From positions 1-36,663 of the forward strand of contig CANPTW010000025.1 of the NCBI GenBank assembly GCA_947577075.1: DNA of 36,663 bases, in the 5' to 3' direction. The stretch's first letter is position 1. Every line of letters starts with the position of its first letter. This DNA comes from an uncultured Oscillibacter sp. (GTDB lineage: Bacteria > Bacillota > Clostridia > Oscillospirales > Oscillospiraceae). The notes below the pieces were generated by a model. That model had not been told where the DNA came from. It did no database searches and saw only the letters and a list, made by a program, of their open reading frames with translations. The translations under genes and the position numbers were made by a program. Shown piece after piece: positions 7,541 to 15,259 of the stretch.

Positions 7541-8517
7541 ACATTGTGGGCGCTTACCTGGCGCGGCACTGGAAGCTTTTGCTGCTCCTGGGGGGATGCC
7601 TGGGCATCTGCTGCGCCGTCTTCTCCCTCTACGGCCTGCCCCTGGAGTCGGTGGGATACGCCTTTGCGCTGTGCTTCGCCCTGGGGCTGGTCCTGTTTGC
7701 CTCCGGCTGCTTCCGGTTTTACCGGCGGCACCGGGAGCTGGCCGGGCTGCTGGCCCAGGTGAAGGAAAAGGTCCTGCCCCTCCCGCCCCCCGGGGGCCTT
7801 CTGGAGGCGGACTATCAGGCCCTTCTCCAGGCCCTGGCCTCCGACCGGGCCGCCCTGGCGCTGGAGAGCCGGAACCGCCTCCAGGATATGACGGACTACT
7901 ACACCCTCTGGGCCCACCAGATCAAGACCCCCATCGCCGCCATGGGCCTGCTGCTCCAGGAGGAGCCCCGGCCGGAGCTGGAGGGGGAGCTTTTGAAGGT
8001 CGAGCAGTACGTGGAAATGGTCCTGGGCTATCTCCGCCTGGGCAGCAGCTCCACGGATTACGTCCTGCGGAACTGCTCCCTGGACGGGCTGCTCCGCCAG
8101 TCCGTGCGGAAATACGCCCGGCTGTTCATCCTGAAAAAGATCTCCCTGGACTTTCAGGAGACGGGGCGGACGGTGCTGACGGACGAAAAGTGGCTGGCCT
8201 TCGTGGTCGAGCAGCTGCTGTCCAACGCCCTGAAGTACACGCCGGAGGGGGGCCGCATCCGGATTTACGGCGACGGGGACACCCTGGTCATCGCGGACAG
8301 CGGCATCGGCATCCGGCCGGAGGACCTGCCCCGGGTCTGCGAAAAGGGCTTCACCGGCTACAACGGCCGGGAGGACAAGAAGTCCACCGGCATCGGCCTC
8401 TATCTCTGCAGCCAGGTGCTGGAGCGGCTGAACCACGGCATCTCCATCTCCTCCCGGCCCGGCCGGGGGACCCTGGTCCGCCTGGACCTCTCCCGCCGGC
8501 GGCGGGAGGCTGAGTAA
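7537..8517 (+). CDS. Intramembrane-sensing histidine kinase, BceS-like
   Basis: A 326-residue membrane kinase. Two transmembrane helices (about residues 13-33 and 39-60) are joined by a few residues with no extracellular domain, the hallmark of intramembrane-sensing kinases. The H-box DYYTLWAHQIKTPIAAM places the phospho-accepting histidine at 127 and is diagnostic of the BceS group. The N-box (EQLLSNALKYTPEG), G1 (DSGIGI) and G2 (STGIGLYLC) are intact, so the kinase should be active. BceS kinases sense through a partner ABC transporter; none is adjacent, so the sensor partner must be encoded elsewhere or the mechanism differs. Followed after 11 bases by a pseudouridine synthase gene. Confidence 0.93.
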   Translation: MNIVGAYLARHWKLLLLLGGCLGICCAVFSLYGLPLESVGYAFALCFALGLVLFASGCFRFYRRHRELAGLLAQVKEKVLPLPPPGGLLEADYQALLQALASDRAALALESRNRLQDMTDYYTLWAHQIKTPIAAMGLLLQEEPRPELEGELLKVEQYVEMVLGYLRLGSSSTDYVLRNCSLDGLLRQSVRKYARLFILKKISLDFQETGRTVLTDEKWLAFVVEQLLSNALKYTPEGGRIRIYGDGDTLVIADSGIGIRPEDLPRVCEKGFTGYNGREDKKSTGIGLYLCSQVLERLNHGISISSRPGRGTLVRLDLSRRRREAE

Positions 8518-8528
8518 GGGGGCGCGCC

Positions 8529-9458
8529 ATGGCCGTCGTCACCCGCGTCATTTCCCCGGAGGAAGAGGGCTCCACGGTGCGGCACATCCTCCGGTCCAAG
8601 CTCGGCTTCTCCGCCCACGCCGTCTCCCGCCTGGCCCACGGGGGCCCGTGCATCCTGGTCAACGGCCAGGCCGTCCACACGCCCCACGTCCTGCGGGCCG
8701 GGGACGTGCTGGCGGTGGAGACCGGGGACCTCCGCCCGCCCAAGGCGCCCGTCAAGCCGGGGCCCTGGCCCCTGCCGGTGGTCTGGGAGGACGAGCATCT
8801 GCTCATCGTGGACAAGCCCGCGGGGATGACGGCCCACGCGTCCAACTTCCTGCCGGACACCCCCACGGTGGCGGGGGCCCTGGCCTGGAGCCGGGGGACG
8901 GATTTCATCTTTCACCCGGTGAACCGCCTGGACAAGGGCACCACCGGCCTGATGGCCGTGGCCAAGAGCGGCTATGTCCACGACCTTCTGCGCCGCCGGC
9001 TCCATACGGATGCCTTCCGCCGGGAGTACCGGGCCCTCTGCCTGGGCTGCCCCTCCCCGGAGCGGGGAACGGTGGACGCCCCCATCGGACGGGACGAAAC
9101 CTCCGCCGTCGCCCGGAGGGTCCTGCCCGGCGGCGCCCCCGCCGTCTCCCATTACGCGGTGCTGCGCAGGGGCCGGGGACTCAGCTTCCTGGCTCTCCGG
9201 CCGGAGACGGGGCGGACCCACCAGCTCCGGGTCCACATGGCCCACCTGGGCTGCCCCCTGGCGGGGGACTGGCTCTACGGCACGGAGGACCCGGCCCTGA
9301 TCTCCCGCCCCGCCCTTCACTCCTGGAAAATCGTCCTGGACCATCCCGTCACCGGGGAGCGCCTGGAGGTTTCCGCCCCCCTGCCGGAGGATATGCTCCG
9401 GCTGCTCCGGGAGCGCTTCCCCCGGGAGCCCCTCCCGGCGGGAGCGGCCGGGCCGTAA
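8529..9458 (+). CDS. RluA-family RNA pseudouridine synthase
   Basis: A 309-residue enzyme converting specific uridines of rRNA or tRNA to pseudouridine. Residues 10-70 form an S4-like RNA-binding module (VRHILRSKLGFSAHAVSRL...VNGQAV). The catalytic domain has the RluA motif FHPVNRLDKGTTG with catalytic Asp135, an REYRALCLG segment, and the C-terminal ETGRTHQLRVHMAHLGCPLAGDWLYG signature. The target site cannot be told from sequence. ATG 8529 lies 11 bases after the kinase stop with a GGGGG ribosome site; it is probably the third gene of the operon. It ends just before a bidirectional terminator. The link to an envelope two-component system is unexplained. Confidence 0.92.
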   Translation: MAVVTRVISPEEEGSTVRHILRSKLGFSAHAVSRLAHGGPCILVNGQAVHTPHVLRAGDVLAVETGDLRPPKAPVKPGPWPLPVVWEDEHLLIVDKPAGMTAHASNFLPDTPTVAGALAWSRGTDFIFHPVNRLDKGTTGLMAVAKSGYVHDLLRRRLHTDAFRREYRALCLGCPSPERGTVDAPIGRDETSAVARRVLPGGAPAVSHYAVLRRGRGLSFLALRPETGRTHQLRVHMAHLGCPLAGDWLYGTEDPALISRPALHSWKIVLDHPVTGERLEVSAPLPEDMLRLLRERFPREPLPAGAAGP

Positions 9459-9464
9459 AACCGG

Positions 9465-9500
9465 AAAACGCCGTCCCGCAGAGGCGCGGGACGGCGTTTT
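9465..9500. terminator. Bidirectional terminator
   Basis: Perfect 15-bp stem AAAACGCCGTCCCGC/GCGGGACGGCGTTTT (9465-9479 with 9486-9500, six-base loop). Oligo-A and oligo-T flanks let it serve both the pseudouridine synthase (plus) and the small membrane protein gene (minus). Confidence 0.85.
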
Positions 9501-9510
9501 GCACGGGATC

Positions 9511-9807
9511 TTATGGTTCCTCTTCGGCGCTCTCTTCTTCGGCCTCCTCTGCCGCGTCCTCCCCGGGCTCCTCCGGCACGGGGGCCTTGTAGAGCTTCCA
9601 GGAGAGGAAGCCCAGCGCCGCGGCCCCGCCGCCCAGGACTCCCAGGCCCAGGAGGAACTGGACCGTCGTGGGGCCGTAGGGGTCCCGGGTCAGATAGGGC
9701 TTGGCGATCTGATAAAAGAGATAGAGCAGGTACAGCGCGCCCAGGGCATAGAGATTGGCGCGGGTTTTGGGATTCACGGGCCCCCTGGGGGCGTTCGGTT
9801 TCAACAT
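9511..9807 (-). CDS. Small membrane protein, 98 aa
   Basis: Not recognised beyond its topology. ATG 9807 follows an AAGGAGG ribosome site at good spacing. Two predicted transmembrane helices lie at about residues 18-36 (LYALGALYLLYLFYQIAKPY) and 48-70 (VQFLLGLGVLGGGAAALGFL). Between them is a DPYGPT turn that recalls YlaN- or DUF-type small inner-membrane proteins without a firm match. The last 25 residues are almost all acidic (EEPGEDAAEEAEEESAEEEP), forming a soluble tail. The N terminus is basic (MLKPNAPRGPVNPKTR), so by the positive-inside rule both ends are probably cytoplasmic. It lies about 210 bases beyond the CD1247-like gene on the same strand. Confidence 0.75.
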   Translation of the reverse strand: MLKPNAPRGPVNPKTRANLYALGALYLLYLFYQIAKPYLTRDPYGPTTVQFLLGLGVLGGGAAALGFLSWKLYKAPVPEEPGEDAAEEAEEESAEEEP

Positions 9808-9961
9808 GGGCTTCCTCCTTTTTTCTTCCCGGGCCGTCCTTGCCCCGCCGGGCGGCGCTCCCGGGCCCGCTTCCGGCTGCCAGGCGGCGCGCGGAGAGGT
9901 CTCAGCCGGGTTCTTCCTTCCCTCCCGCCGTCCGGCCCCTTTGCCAATTCCCCCGACAAGC

Positions 9962-9988
9962 CGAGCCGGACGCGGAGCGTCCGGCTCG
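9962..9988. other. Hairpin after the CD1247-like gene
   Basis: Perfect 12-bp stem CGAGCCGGACGC/GCGTCCGGCTCG with a three-base loop, about 30 bases beyond the stop on the minus strand. No U tract follows on that strand, so it may be a 3'-end stabiliser rather than a terminator. Confidence 0.5.
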
Positions 9989-10016
9989 TTGTTCTCTGCT
10001 GTCGGAACCGCGGCGC

Positions 10017-10433
10017 TTACTCCTCGCCGTCCTCTTCCTCTTCCAGGCTCTCCAGGTCAAATTCCAGCTTTTCGCCGCAGTTGGGGCAGACCACCTCGCC
10101 GTCCTCCAGGACGGACTCGTCGAAGTAGATCGTCTCCTCGCAGGTGGGGCAGGTGGTGGCGTAGCAGTCCTCATCCTCCCCCAGGTCGTCCAGCTCATAC
10201 ATGTCGTCGCCCTCGCCGTAGAGCAGATCCTCCACGTCCTCCAGATCGTCGCTGACGGCGTCCAGCCCGTCGCCCAGCTCTTCCTGGGCGTCCTCAATGT
10301 CGCTGAGTTCCAGGGCGATGTCCTCCAGCACGTCGATGATGGCGGCCAGGAGCTTGCCCTCCTTCTTTTCCGTGTTCAGCTCCAAGCCCTCCGTCAGGCC
10401 CTTCAGGTACGCGACCTTCTCCGTGATGCTCAT
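10017..10433 (-). CDS. CD1247-like acidic zinc-ribbon protein
   Basis: A 138-residue protein starting at ATG 10433 with AGGAGGT upstream. The N-terminal 45 residues (MSITEKVAYLKGLTEGLELNTEKKEGKLLAAIIDVLEDI) match what I remember of the clostridial CD1247 N-terminal domain. Then comes a highly acidic helical or coiled-coil stretch (about 40-90). A C-terminal zinc ribbon follows with CPTC at 95-98 and CPNC at 116-119, and an acidic tail. The function is not established. The zinc knuckle resembles those of RNA-polymerase- or translation-associated proteins, but that is only a resemblance. Upstream is efp on the same strand, with a terminator between, so the two are probably separately transcribed. 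Confidence 0.8.
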   Translation of the reverse strand: MSITEKVAYLKGLTEGLELNTEKKEGKLLAAIIDVLEDIALELSDIEDAQEELGDGLDAVSDDLEDVEDLLYGEGDDMYELDDLGEDEDCYATTCPTCEETIYFDESVLEDGEVVCPNCGEKLEFDLESLEEEEDGEE

Positions 10434-10628
10434 AGTCAATGACCTCCTTTTTGTGATGTGGATGGTGTGCCGTTTGTCAAGACGCCCGCTTGCAGTTCCC
10501 GGCGCCTCCGGCTTGGCCCCGGCTGTCCCGGAGCCTGCGCCTGCAGCCGCCGGACGCCGTCCGGCGTTCAGCCATGCCCTTCCGCCTCCCGGGAAGGAAT
10601 TCTTCCCCAGGCGGGGGGCCGGGAATCC

Positions 10629-10653
10629 AAAGGGGGGATAAAATCCCCCCTTT
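10629..10653 (-). terminator. efp terminator
   Basis: Perfect 11-bp stem AAAGGGGGGAT/ATCCCCCCTTT around an AAA loop (plus strand), seven bases beyond the efp stop. The U run is short and lies within the stem. Confidence 0.6.
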
Positions 10654-10660
10654 GCCGTAC

Positions 10661-11230
10661 TCATTCTTTGCAGCGCCCCAGATATTCGCCGGTGCGGGTG
10701 TCCACCTGGATCTTCTCGCCCTCGTTGATAAACAGGGGCACCTGGATCACCGCGCCGGTTTCCAGCGTGGCTTTCTTCGTCACGTTGGTGGCGGTGTCGC
10801 CCTTCACGCCCGGCTCGGTCTCGGTGACCTCCAGGTCCATGAAGTTGGGGACCTCCACCGTGAAGACGCTGCCCTTATAGCTCACCAGCTTGCAGACGGT
10901 GTTCTCCTTCATGAACTTGAAGGCGTCGCCCAGAACCTCCCGGTTCAGCGGGGTCATGTCGTAGGTCTCGGGGTCCATGAAGTAGTACAGGTCGCCGTCG
11001 TTGTAGCTGTACTCGGCGTCCTTGCGCTCCACGCTGGCCTGCTCAAACTTGGCGGTGGGGTTGAAGGACTCCTCCCGGATGGCCCCGGTGATGACGTTTT
11101 TATACTTGGTGCGCACAAAGGCCGCGCCCTTGCCGGGCTTGACGTGCTGGAAGTCCACCACCAGCATGGGCTTGCCTTCCATCTCAAAAATCATTCCCTT
11201 GCGAAACTCGCCTGCGGAAATTGTCGGCAT
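10661..11230 (-). CDS. efp: Translation elongation factor P
   Basis: A 189-residue EF-P, which relieves ribosome stalling at polyproline stretches. The N-terminal KOW-like domain begins [21 protein letters not shown]. The loop tip [10 protein letters not shown] carries the lysine (residue 34) that is modified in many bacteria. The two OB domains follow, with the family signature [23 protein letters not shown] at the C terminus. ATG 11230 has AGGAGG upstream, and a longer reading from an upstream ATG lies in the promoter leader. No EF-P lysine-modifying enzyme (epmA, ymfI, earP) is nearby. Single-gene unit with a clear promoter and a hairpin terminator. Also in line with the set of polyproline-containing proteins of such GC-rich genomes. 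Confidence 0.96.
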   Translation of the reverse strand: MPTISAGEFRKGMIFEMEGKPMLVVDFQHVKPGKGAAFVRTKYKNVITGAIREESFNPTAKFEQASVERKDAEYSYNDGDLYYFMDPETYDMTPLNREVLGDAFKFMKENTVCKLVSYKGSVFTVEVPNFMDLEVTETEPGVKGDTATNVTKKATLETGAVIQVPLFINEGEKIQVDTRTGEYLGRCKE

Positions 11231-11323
11231 AATAAAATCCTCCTCACAAATCTTTATCCGAGAAAACGACCCGCGGGAGGGCATTTTCTCTCTTTTCATG
11301 GTTCTTCCATTATAGCCGTAGCT

Positions 11324-11352
11324 ATTTTATCCCATCCCGGCGGTGATTGCAA
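11324..11352 (-). promoter_or_regulatory. efp promoter
   Basis: On the minus strand TTGCAA (11352-11347), 17 bases, TAAAAT (11329-11324), in an AT-rich island about 90 bases before the efp ATG. A second TATAAT at 11309-11314 lacks a -35. Confidence 0.6.
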
Positions 11353-11419
11353 GTATTTTTCCGCCAATTGGGGCGGGTCATGCGAAAATATTTTGGGTTT
11401 TCCCCTCCGCCAGGGGCGG

Positions 11420-11923
11420 TTACGCCCCCCGGCGGCGGCAGGCCGCCTTAAACGGGGCCTGCAGGGCGTGAAGCACCTTCTGCCAGGGGGTCACGGCGCC
11501 GCCCAGGGGCTCCACCATCAGGGCCAGCACCCCCGCCCGGTTGGCCGCCAGCATATCCGTCAGCAGCTTGTCCCCCAGCATGGCGGTGTGCTCCCGCTCC
11601 GCCCCGGCCCGGGCCATGGCGGCTTTCAGCCCCCGGGTGGAGGGCTTCCCGGCGTGGCCCTGATAGGGGATGCCCAGATCCGCGCAGAACTCCGTCACCC
11701 GGGTTCCGGAGCGGTTGTTGGAGACGATCATCACCTGGACGCCCGCCGCCTGCATCCCCCCGATCCACTCCCGGAGGGCCGGGTCCGGGCGGCGGACGGA
11801 TTTGGGCGCCAGGGTAAAGTCCAAATCGCTGAGCAGCAGCGTCACCCCCAGCCGGCGCAGGAGCTCCGGCGTCACCTCCCGGTAGTGGGCAAACAGGCGG
11901 TGGGGAATCAGGGAAATGGGCAT
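11420..11923 (-). CDS. yqeG: YqeG-family HAD phosphatase
   Basis: A 167-residue HAD superfamily subclass IIIA phosphatase of the YqeG family. Motif I is LLLSDLDFTLAP, with nucleophile Asp33 and acid/base Asp35. Motif II is VMIVSNN, motif III contains the lysine of AGKPST, and motif IV is GDKLLTD. The N terminus (MPISLIPHRLFAHYREVTPELLRRLGV) matches the YqeG pattern PxxxxxSIxxIxxxxLxxxGI. In the usual family motif DLDNTL the Asn is replaced here by Phe. In B. subtilis yqeG sits next to yqeH in a ribosome-assembly neighbourhood, but substrate and role are unproven. ATG 11923 has GGAGG nine bases upstream; the much longer open frame upstream overlaps a plus-strand gene and is not coding. Confidence 0.88.
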   Translation of the reverse strand: MPISLIPHRLFAHYREVTPELLRRLGVTLLLSDLDFTLAPKSVRRPDPALREWIGGMQAAGVQVMIVSNNRSGTRVTEFCADLGIPYQGHAGKPSTRGLKAAMARAGAEREHTAMLGDKLLTDMLAANRAGVLALMVEPLGGAVTPWQKVLHALQAPFKAACRRRGA

Positions 11924-12001
11924 AGGCGGCAACCTCCAGGCATAAATTGGGAATCGGGAATCCGGGGCTGCCCGGAGCCGTGGGAACTTCCCGGCAATTT
12001 C

Positions 12002-12030
12002 AGTATAGCAGTTTTGATGCCGCAGTGCAA
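12002..12030 (-). promoter_or_regulatory. yqeG promoter
   Basis: Minus strand TTGCAC, 17 bases, TATACT, about 80 bases upstream of the yqeG start and inside the divergent intergenic region. Confidence 0.5.
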
Positions 12031-12043
12031 GGGGGAGAGAACT

Positions 12044-12835
12044 ATGCAGATTTACCTGGCCGCAGCGCCGGAGGCCGCCCAGGAGGCCGCGGCCCACTGC
12101 CGGAACCTGGCCCACGTGGCCTACCGCATCGGCCCGGGCTCCGCGCTGCTGCGGCAGAGCCTGCTTCTTCAGACCAAGGGGGGGCTTCTGTCCGTCAGCG
12201 ACCGCGAGGCCCCCTTTATCGACAGCCCGGAGTCCCTCCGGGACGCGGTGCTGCGGGAGTGCGGGCGGCGGAGCTACGGCGGCGTGCTGCTGGACTTCGA
12301 GGAGGCCCCCCGGCGGGACCGGACGGCCTTTGCCGCGGCCCTGGCTCCGGCGCTGTCCGCCTCCCGGAGAACGCTGTACCTGCCGGAGGCATACGCCGCC
12401 GCCGCCCCCGGGGGAACCGTCCTGCTGTGCACCGCCGTCTCCGGCGGCAGCTTCTCCCAGTATCTTCAGGAGGCCGTCGCCCGGGCCGGCGGAGCGGGGG
12501 GCCTCGCCCTGGACGTTCAGCGGCTGCGGATGGACTTCCGGCTTCCCGCCCGCTCCGGGGAGGGGGAGCCCCTCGCCAAGGAGGCGCTGGACGCCCTTAT
12601 GGAGCGGGAACAGCCCGCCGTCTTCTTCTCCCAGGATCTCTGTGCCCGGTACTTCACCTACAGCCGGGACGGCGGGACCCACTTCGTCCTCTTCGACGAC
12701 GCGGACACCCTGAACCAGAAGCTCCGGCTGGGGGCGGGGATGGGATTTGCCGCCGCCTTCTTCATGTGGCCGGAGGTCCGGGACATCGCCCCCCGGCTTT
12801 TCGCCCCCTGGAAGGGCGGGATGCGGGGAACCTGA
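12044..12835 (+). CDS. Divergent GH18 (YaaH-like) glycosidase domain protein
   Basis: A 263-residue cytosolic-looking protein with no signal peptide. Two segments match the GH18 barrel of YaaH/SleL spore cortex-lytic enzymes. The first is YGGVLLDFEEAPRRDRTAF (residues 78-96), the beta-4 strand carrying the DxE pair (Asp84, Glu86) and the xxPxxDRxxF that follows. The second is FTYSRDGGTHFVLFDDADTL, then KLRLGAGMGFAAAFFMW, the last strands with an aromatic/tryptophan. The usual first Asp of DGxxxDxE is Gly here. YaaH proteins normally carry LysM domains; none is seen. The start is ATG 12044, with GGGGGAG upstream. The fold call is my pattern reading; activity is uncertain, and the protein may be a non-catalytic relative. 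Confidence 0.55.
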   Translation: MQIYLAAAPEAAQEAAAHCRNLAHVAYRIGPGSALLRQSLLLQTKGGLLSVSDREAPFIDSPESLRDAVLRECGRRSYGGVLLDFEEAPRRDRTAFAAALAPALSASRRTLYLPEAYAAAAPGGTVLLCTAVSGGSFSQYLQEAVARAGGAGGLALDVQRLRMDFRLPARSGEGEPLAKEALDALMEREQPAVFFSQDLCARYFTYSRDGGTHFVLFDDADTLNQKLRLGAGMGFAAAFFMWPEVRDIAPRLFAPWKGGMRGT

Positions 12836-12854
12836 CGCCGTCCCCGGGCGGCAA

Positions 12855-12885
12855 AAAACCGCCGTGAGTCCATCACGGCGGTTTT
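12855..12885. terminator. Bidirectional terminator
   Basis: Perfect 13-bp stem AAAACCGCCGTGA/TCACGGCGGTTTT with a five-base loop and A/T flanks. It serves the GH18-like gene (plus) and the hybrid kinase (minus). Confidence 0.85.
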
Positions 12886-12886
12886 G

Positions 12887-15022
12887 TTATGCGTCCCCGG
12901 TAATTCTGGCAACCAGCTCCAGCAGGCGGTCGATGTCCAGGGGCTTGGCCAGATGGGCGTTCATGCCGCTCTCGGCGGACTGCTTCCGGTCCTCGTCGAA
13001 GGTGTTCGCGGACAGCGCCACAATGGGCACCCTGGCCAGCTCCGGGTCGTCCAGGGCCCGGATGGCCCGGGCGGCGGCGTGTCCGTCCATCACGGGCATC
13101 CGCAGGTCCATCAGCACCAGGGCGTAATAGCCCGGCCGGGAGCCCTTCACCTTTTCCACAGCCTCCGCGCCGTCCCCGGCGGTGTCCACCTGGAAGCCCG
13201 CCTCCTCCAGCAGGTCCACGGCGATTTCCCGGTTCAGCTCGTTGTCCTCCACCACCAGCACCCGGCGCTCCCCGGCGGGAAGCGGGGAGGTCCGCACCGC
13301 CGCCGGCTCCTCCTCCTGAAGGCGCAGGTTCAGCGACGCGGTGAAGCGCCCCCGCTCCCCCGGCAGCGTCTGGGCGCTCACGGTGCCGCCCATCAGCTCG
13401 ATGATGTGCTTCACAATGGGAAGCCCCAGATCCGCGCCCTCCGCGTCCCCGGCGGCGGTGATCTCCTGCCGGGCGAAGGAGGCAAAGGCCTGGTCGCCGA
13501 TGGGGGCGGCTATGGGCGCGCAGTCCGCAATGAAGTGATAGGCCCCATAGGCCCTGGTAACGCTGCGTTCCCGGAGGCTCAGCTCCACCCGTCCGCCGGG
13601 GCGCACCCGCCGCACGGCGCCGTGAGCCAGCCGCTCCAGGGACTGGCGGAGCTTCTGCCGGTCGCACCACACCTTTGCGTGGGCCGTCTCCACGGCGGAC
13701 AGCGCCAGCTCCACCCCCCGCTCCTCCGCATAGGGGCGGGCTGCGCTCCAAACCTCCCGGGCCAGCTCCGGCAGGGCGCAGGCGGTTTCCTCAATGTGGA
13801 CCTGGCCGGACTCCAGCCAGCTCAGCTCCAGCACGTTGTTCAGAAGGCCCAGAAGCTGGGCGCTGGAGGCCTCGATCTGCTCCAGGTCCTTTTTCAGCCG
13901 CTCCGGATTCTCCAGGTGGCGCTTGGCCAGGGCGGTGAACCCCACGATGGCGTTCATAGGGGTGCGCATATCGTGGGAGATATTGGAGAGGAAGGTATTC
14001 CGCGCGTCCCCGGCCTGACGGGCCTGATGAAGGGCGTCCTCCAAAAGGGCGGCCCGCTCCTTCTCCCGGCGGACCTCCTCGTCCACCATGCGGCAGCCGA
14101 ACATAATCTGGGTCACGCCCTCATCCGGGCTGACGTTGACCACAAAGGCCTGGACATACCGCGGCTCCCCGTCCTGAAGGACGCGGTAATTGATATGGAA
14201 GGACTTCTCCCGCCCCAGCGCCTCCCGGATATACGCCGGGGACACGGAACGGCGGAAGCGCTCCCGGTCCTCGGGGTGCACCCAGCGGTCCGCGTAGCTC
14301 TCGGCAAAGCCCGTGAAGGGCCGGACCTGCAGGTCCCGGCCGAACTGGAAGCCCTTCCGCCCGCTGACCCGGTAGGGCTGGATGACGTCCGCCGCCAGGT
14401 CGGCGTGGAACACCGTCTCGTAGTCTGCGCTGAGTCCCTCGATCAGCTCCAGCCGGCGGACCAGCTCGTCGTTCATCTGCTCCAGGAATTCCATGGTCTG
14501 GTCCGCCTGCTCCTGGAGCTCCCGTTCCTTTTGGAGCTTCTCCTCCAGAATGGCGGCCCGCTCGGCCATGCGCTGGTGGCGGCGCTCCGTGACGTCGGCC
14601 AGGAAGACGTAAAACACGCCCCCCAGCCTCTCAGTCTCAATGTAGTGGCCGAAATCCTCCACCCAGCGGGGGGACCCGTCCCGCCGGAGAATGCGGTACT
14701 CCACATAGTCCAGGTCGAAGCGGCTGTCCGAGATCTGTTCCGCAATGCACCGCTCCACAGCCTCCCGGTCCTCGGGACAGACCAGCCCCTGGAAGGTGCC
14801 CCCGGTGAGGGCCCGGAACTCCGCCATGTTCCCGCAGCCGAAGATTTGGAAAAGGGCCTGATTGGCGTACAGGATCTCCCCGGAGGCGTTCTGATAGATG
14901 AAGAAGCCGCCGGGCATCTCGTCCGTGAAGCGCTTAATCTGCTGGGCGGTGGCGTTTTCCCGGTCCTGGAGGCACCCGCCGGTATCCAGAAGATACTCGA
15001 TCAGGCCATGGTTTTCGATCAT
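12887..15022 (-). CDS. Hybrid histidine kinase with degenerate ATP-binding domain
   Basis: A 711-residue cytosolic protein with no membrane spans. Order: PAS domain (about 30-145, ending FYVFLADVTERR), coiled-coil (about 150-195), second PAS-like domain (about 200-312), HisKA with phospho-accepting His350 in FLSNISHDMRTPMNAIVG, ATPase-like region (about 415-570), and a receiver domain (586-706) with Asp639 in LMDLRMPVMDG. In the ATPase-like region the two N-box asparagines are replaced (Arg464 and Gly468) and the G1 motif DxGxG reads DCAPI (500-504). Only the G2-like ADLGLPIVKHIIELMGG is preserved. It therefore probably cannot bind ATP normally, and may act as a phosphatase, scaffold or partner of another kinase. 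ATG 15022 has AAAGGGGG upstream. Divergent from the ABC exporter. Confidence 0.9.
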   Translation of the reverse strand: MIENHGLIEYLLDTGGCLQDRENATAQQIKRFTDEMPGGFFIYQNASGEILYANQALFQIFGCGNMAEFRALTGGTFQGLVCPEDREAVERCIAEQISDSRFDLDYVEYRILRRDGSPRWVEDFGHYIETERLGGVFYVFLADVTERRHQRMAERAAILEEKLQKERELQEQADQTMEFLEQMNDELVRRLELIEGLSADYETVFHADLAADVIQPYRVSGRKGFQFGRDLQVRPFTGFAESYADRWVHPEDRERFRRSVSPAYIREALGREKSFHINYRVLQDGEPRYVQAFVVNVSPDEGVTQIMFGCRMVDEEVRREKERAALLEDALHQARQAGDARNTFLSNISHDMRTPMNAIVGFTALAKRHLENPERLKKDLEQIEASSAQLLGLLNNVLELSWLESGQVHIEETACALPELAREVWSAARPYAEERGVELALSAVETAHAKVWCDRQKLRQSLERLAHGAVRRVRPGGRVELSLRERSVTRAYGAYHFIADCAPIAAPIGDQAFASFARQEITAAGDAEGADLGLPIVKHIIELMGGTVSAQTLPGERGRFTASLNLRLQEEEPAAVRTSPLPAGERRVLVVEDNELNREIAVDLLEEAGFQVDTAGDGAEAVEKVKGSRPGYYALVLMDLRMPVMDGHAAARAIRALDDPELARVPIVALSANTFDEDRKQSAESGMNAHLAKPLDIDRLLELVARITGDA

Positions 15023-15052
15023 GCGGAACGCCCCCTTTCCTTTGACGGAAGT

Positions 15053-15081
15053 ATCATACCATATTTGCGGGCGTTTGTCAC
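15053..15081 (-). promoter_or_regulatory. Hybrid-kinase promoter
   Basis: Minus strand GTGACA (15081-15076), 17 bases, TATGAT (15058-15053), some 30 bases upstream of the ATG. Confidence 0.55.
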
Positions 15082-15172
15082 CACTGATTTTCCAAAAACC
15101 TCCTGGGGCAAACAGGGAGCCGCCGGAGAGGCTCCCCCAAAAACCGCCTGCCGTCTTCTGCTAAAATGTGGA

Positions 15173-15202
15173 TTGACTTGCCGCCGCGGGACGTAGTATC
15201 AT
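15173..15202 (+). promoter_or_regulatory. ABC exporter promoter
   Basis: TTGACT (15173-15178), 18 bases, TATCAT (15197-15202), with the start of transcription expected near 15209. Confidence 0.6.
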
Positions 15203-15211
15203 AAGGAAGCA

Positions 15212-15242
15212 GCCGCTCCGCAAACGTTTGAGCGGCGTTTTT
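15212..15242 (+). promoter_or_regulatory. Leader hairpin with U run and embedded palindromic operator
   Basis: Stem GCCGCTC/GAGCGGC (15212-15218 with 15230-15236) followed by TTTTT (15238-15242), the form of an intrinsic terminator lying between promoter and first codon. Its loop and edge contain the palindrome CGCAAACGTTTG (15219-15230), also present in the promoter region at 18900. Either a transcription attenuator or a repressor operator; being so close to the transcript start it may act mainly at DNA level. Confidence 0.5.
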
Positions 15243-15259
15243 ACACAAGGAGGGCCGGC

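Noticed and set aside
10434..10480. TTGACA upstream of the CD1247-like gene as promoter
   Set aside because: No -10 hexamer at 16-18 bases; left unannotated.
10490..12043. Upstream extension of the GH18-like frame
   Set aside because: It crosses efp and yqeG antisense. The ATG at 12044 with a ribosome site is the sensible start.
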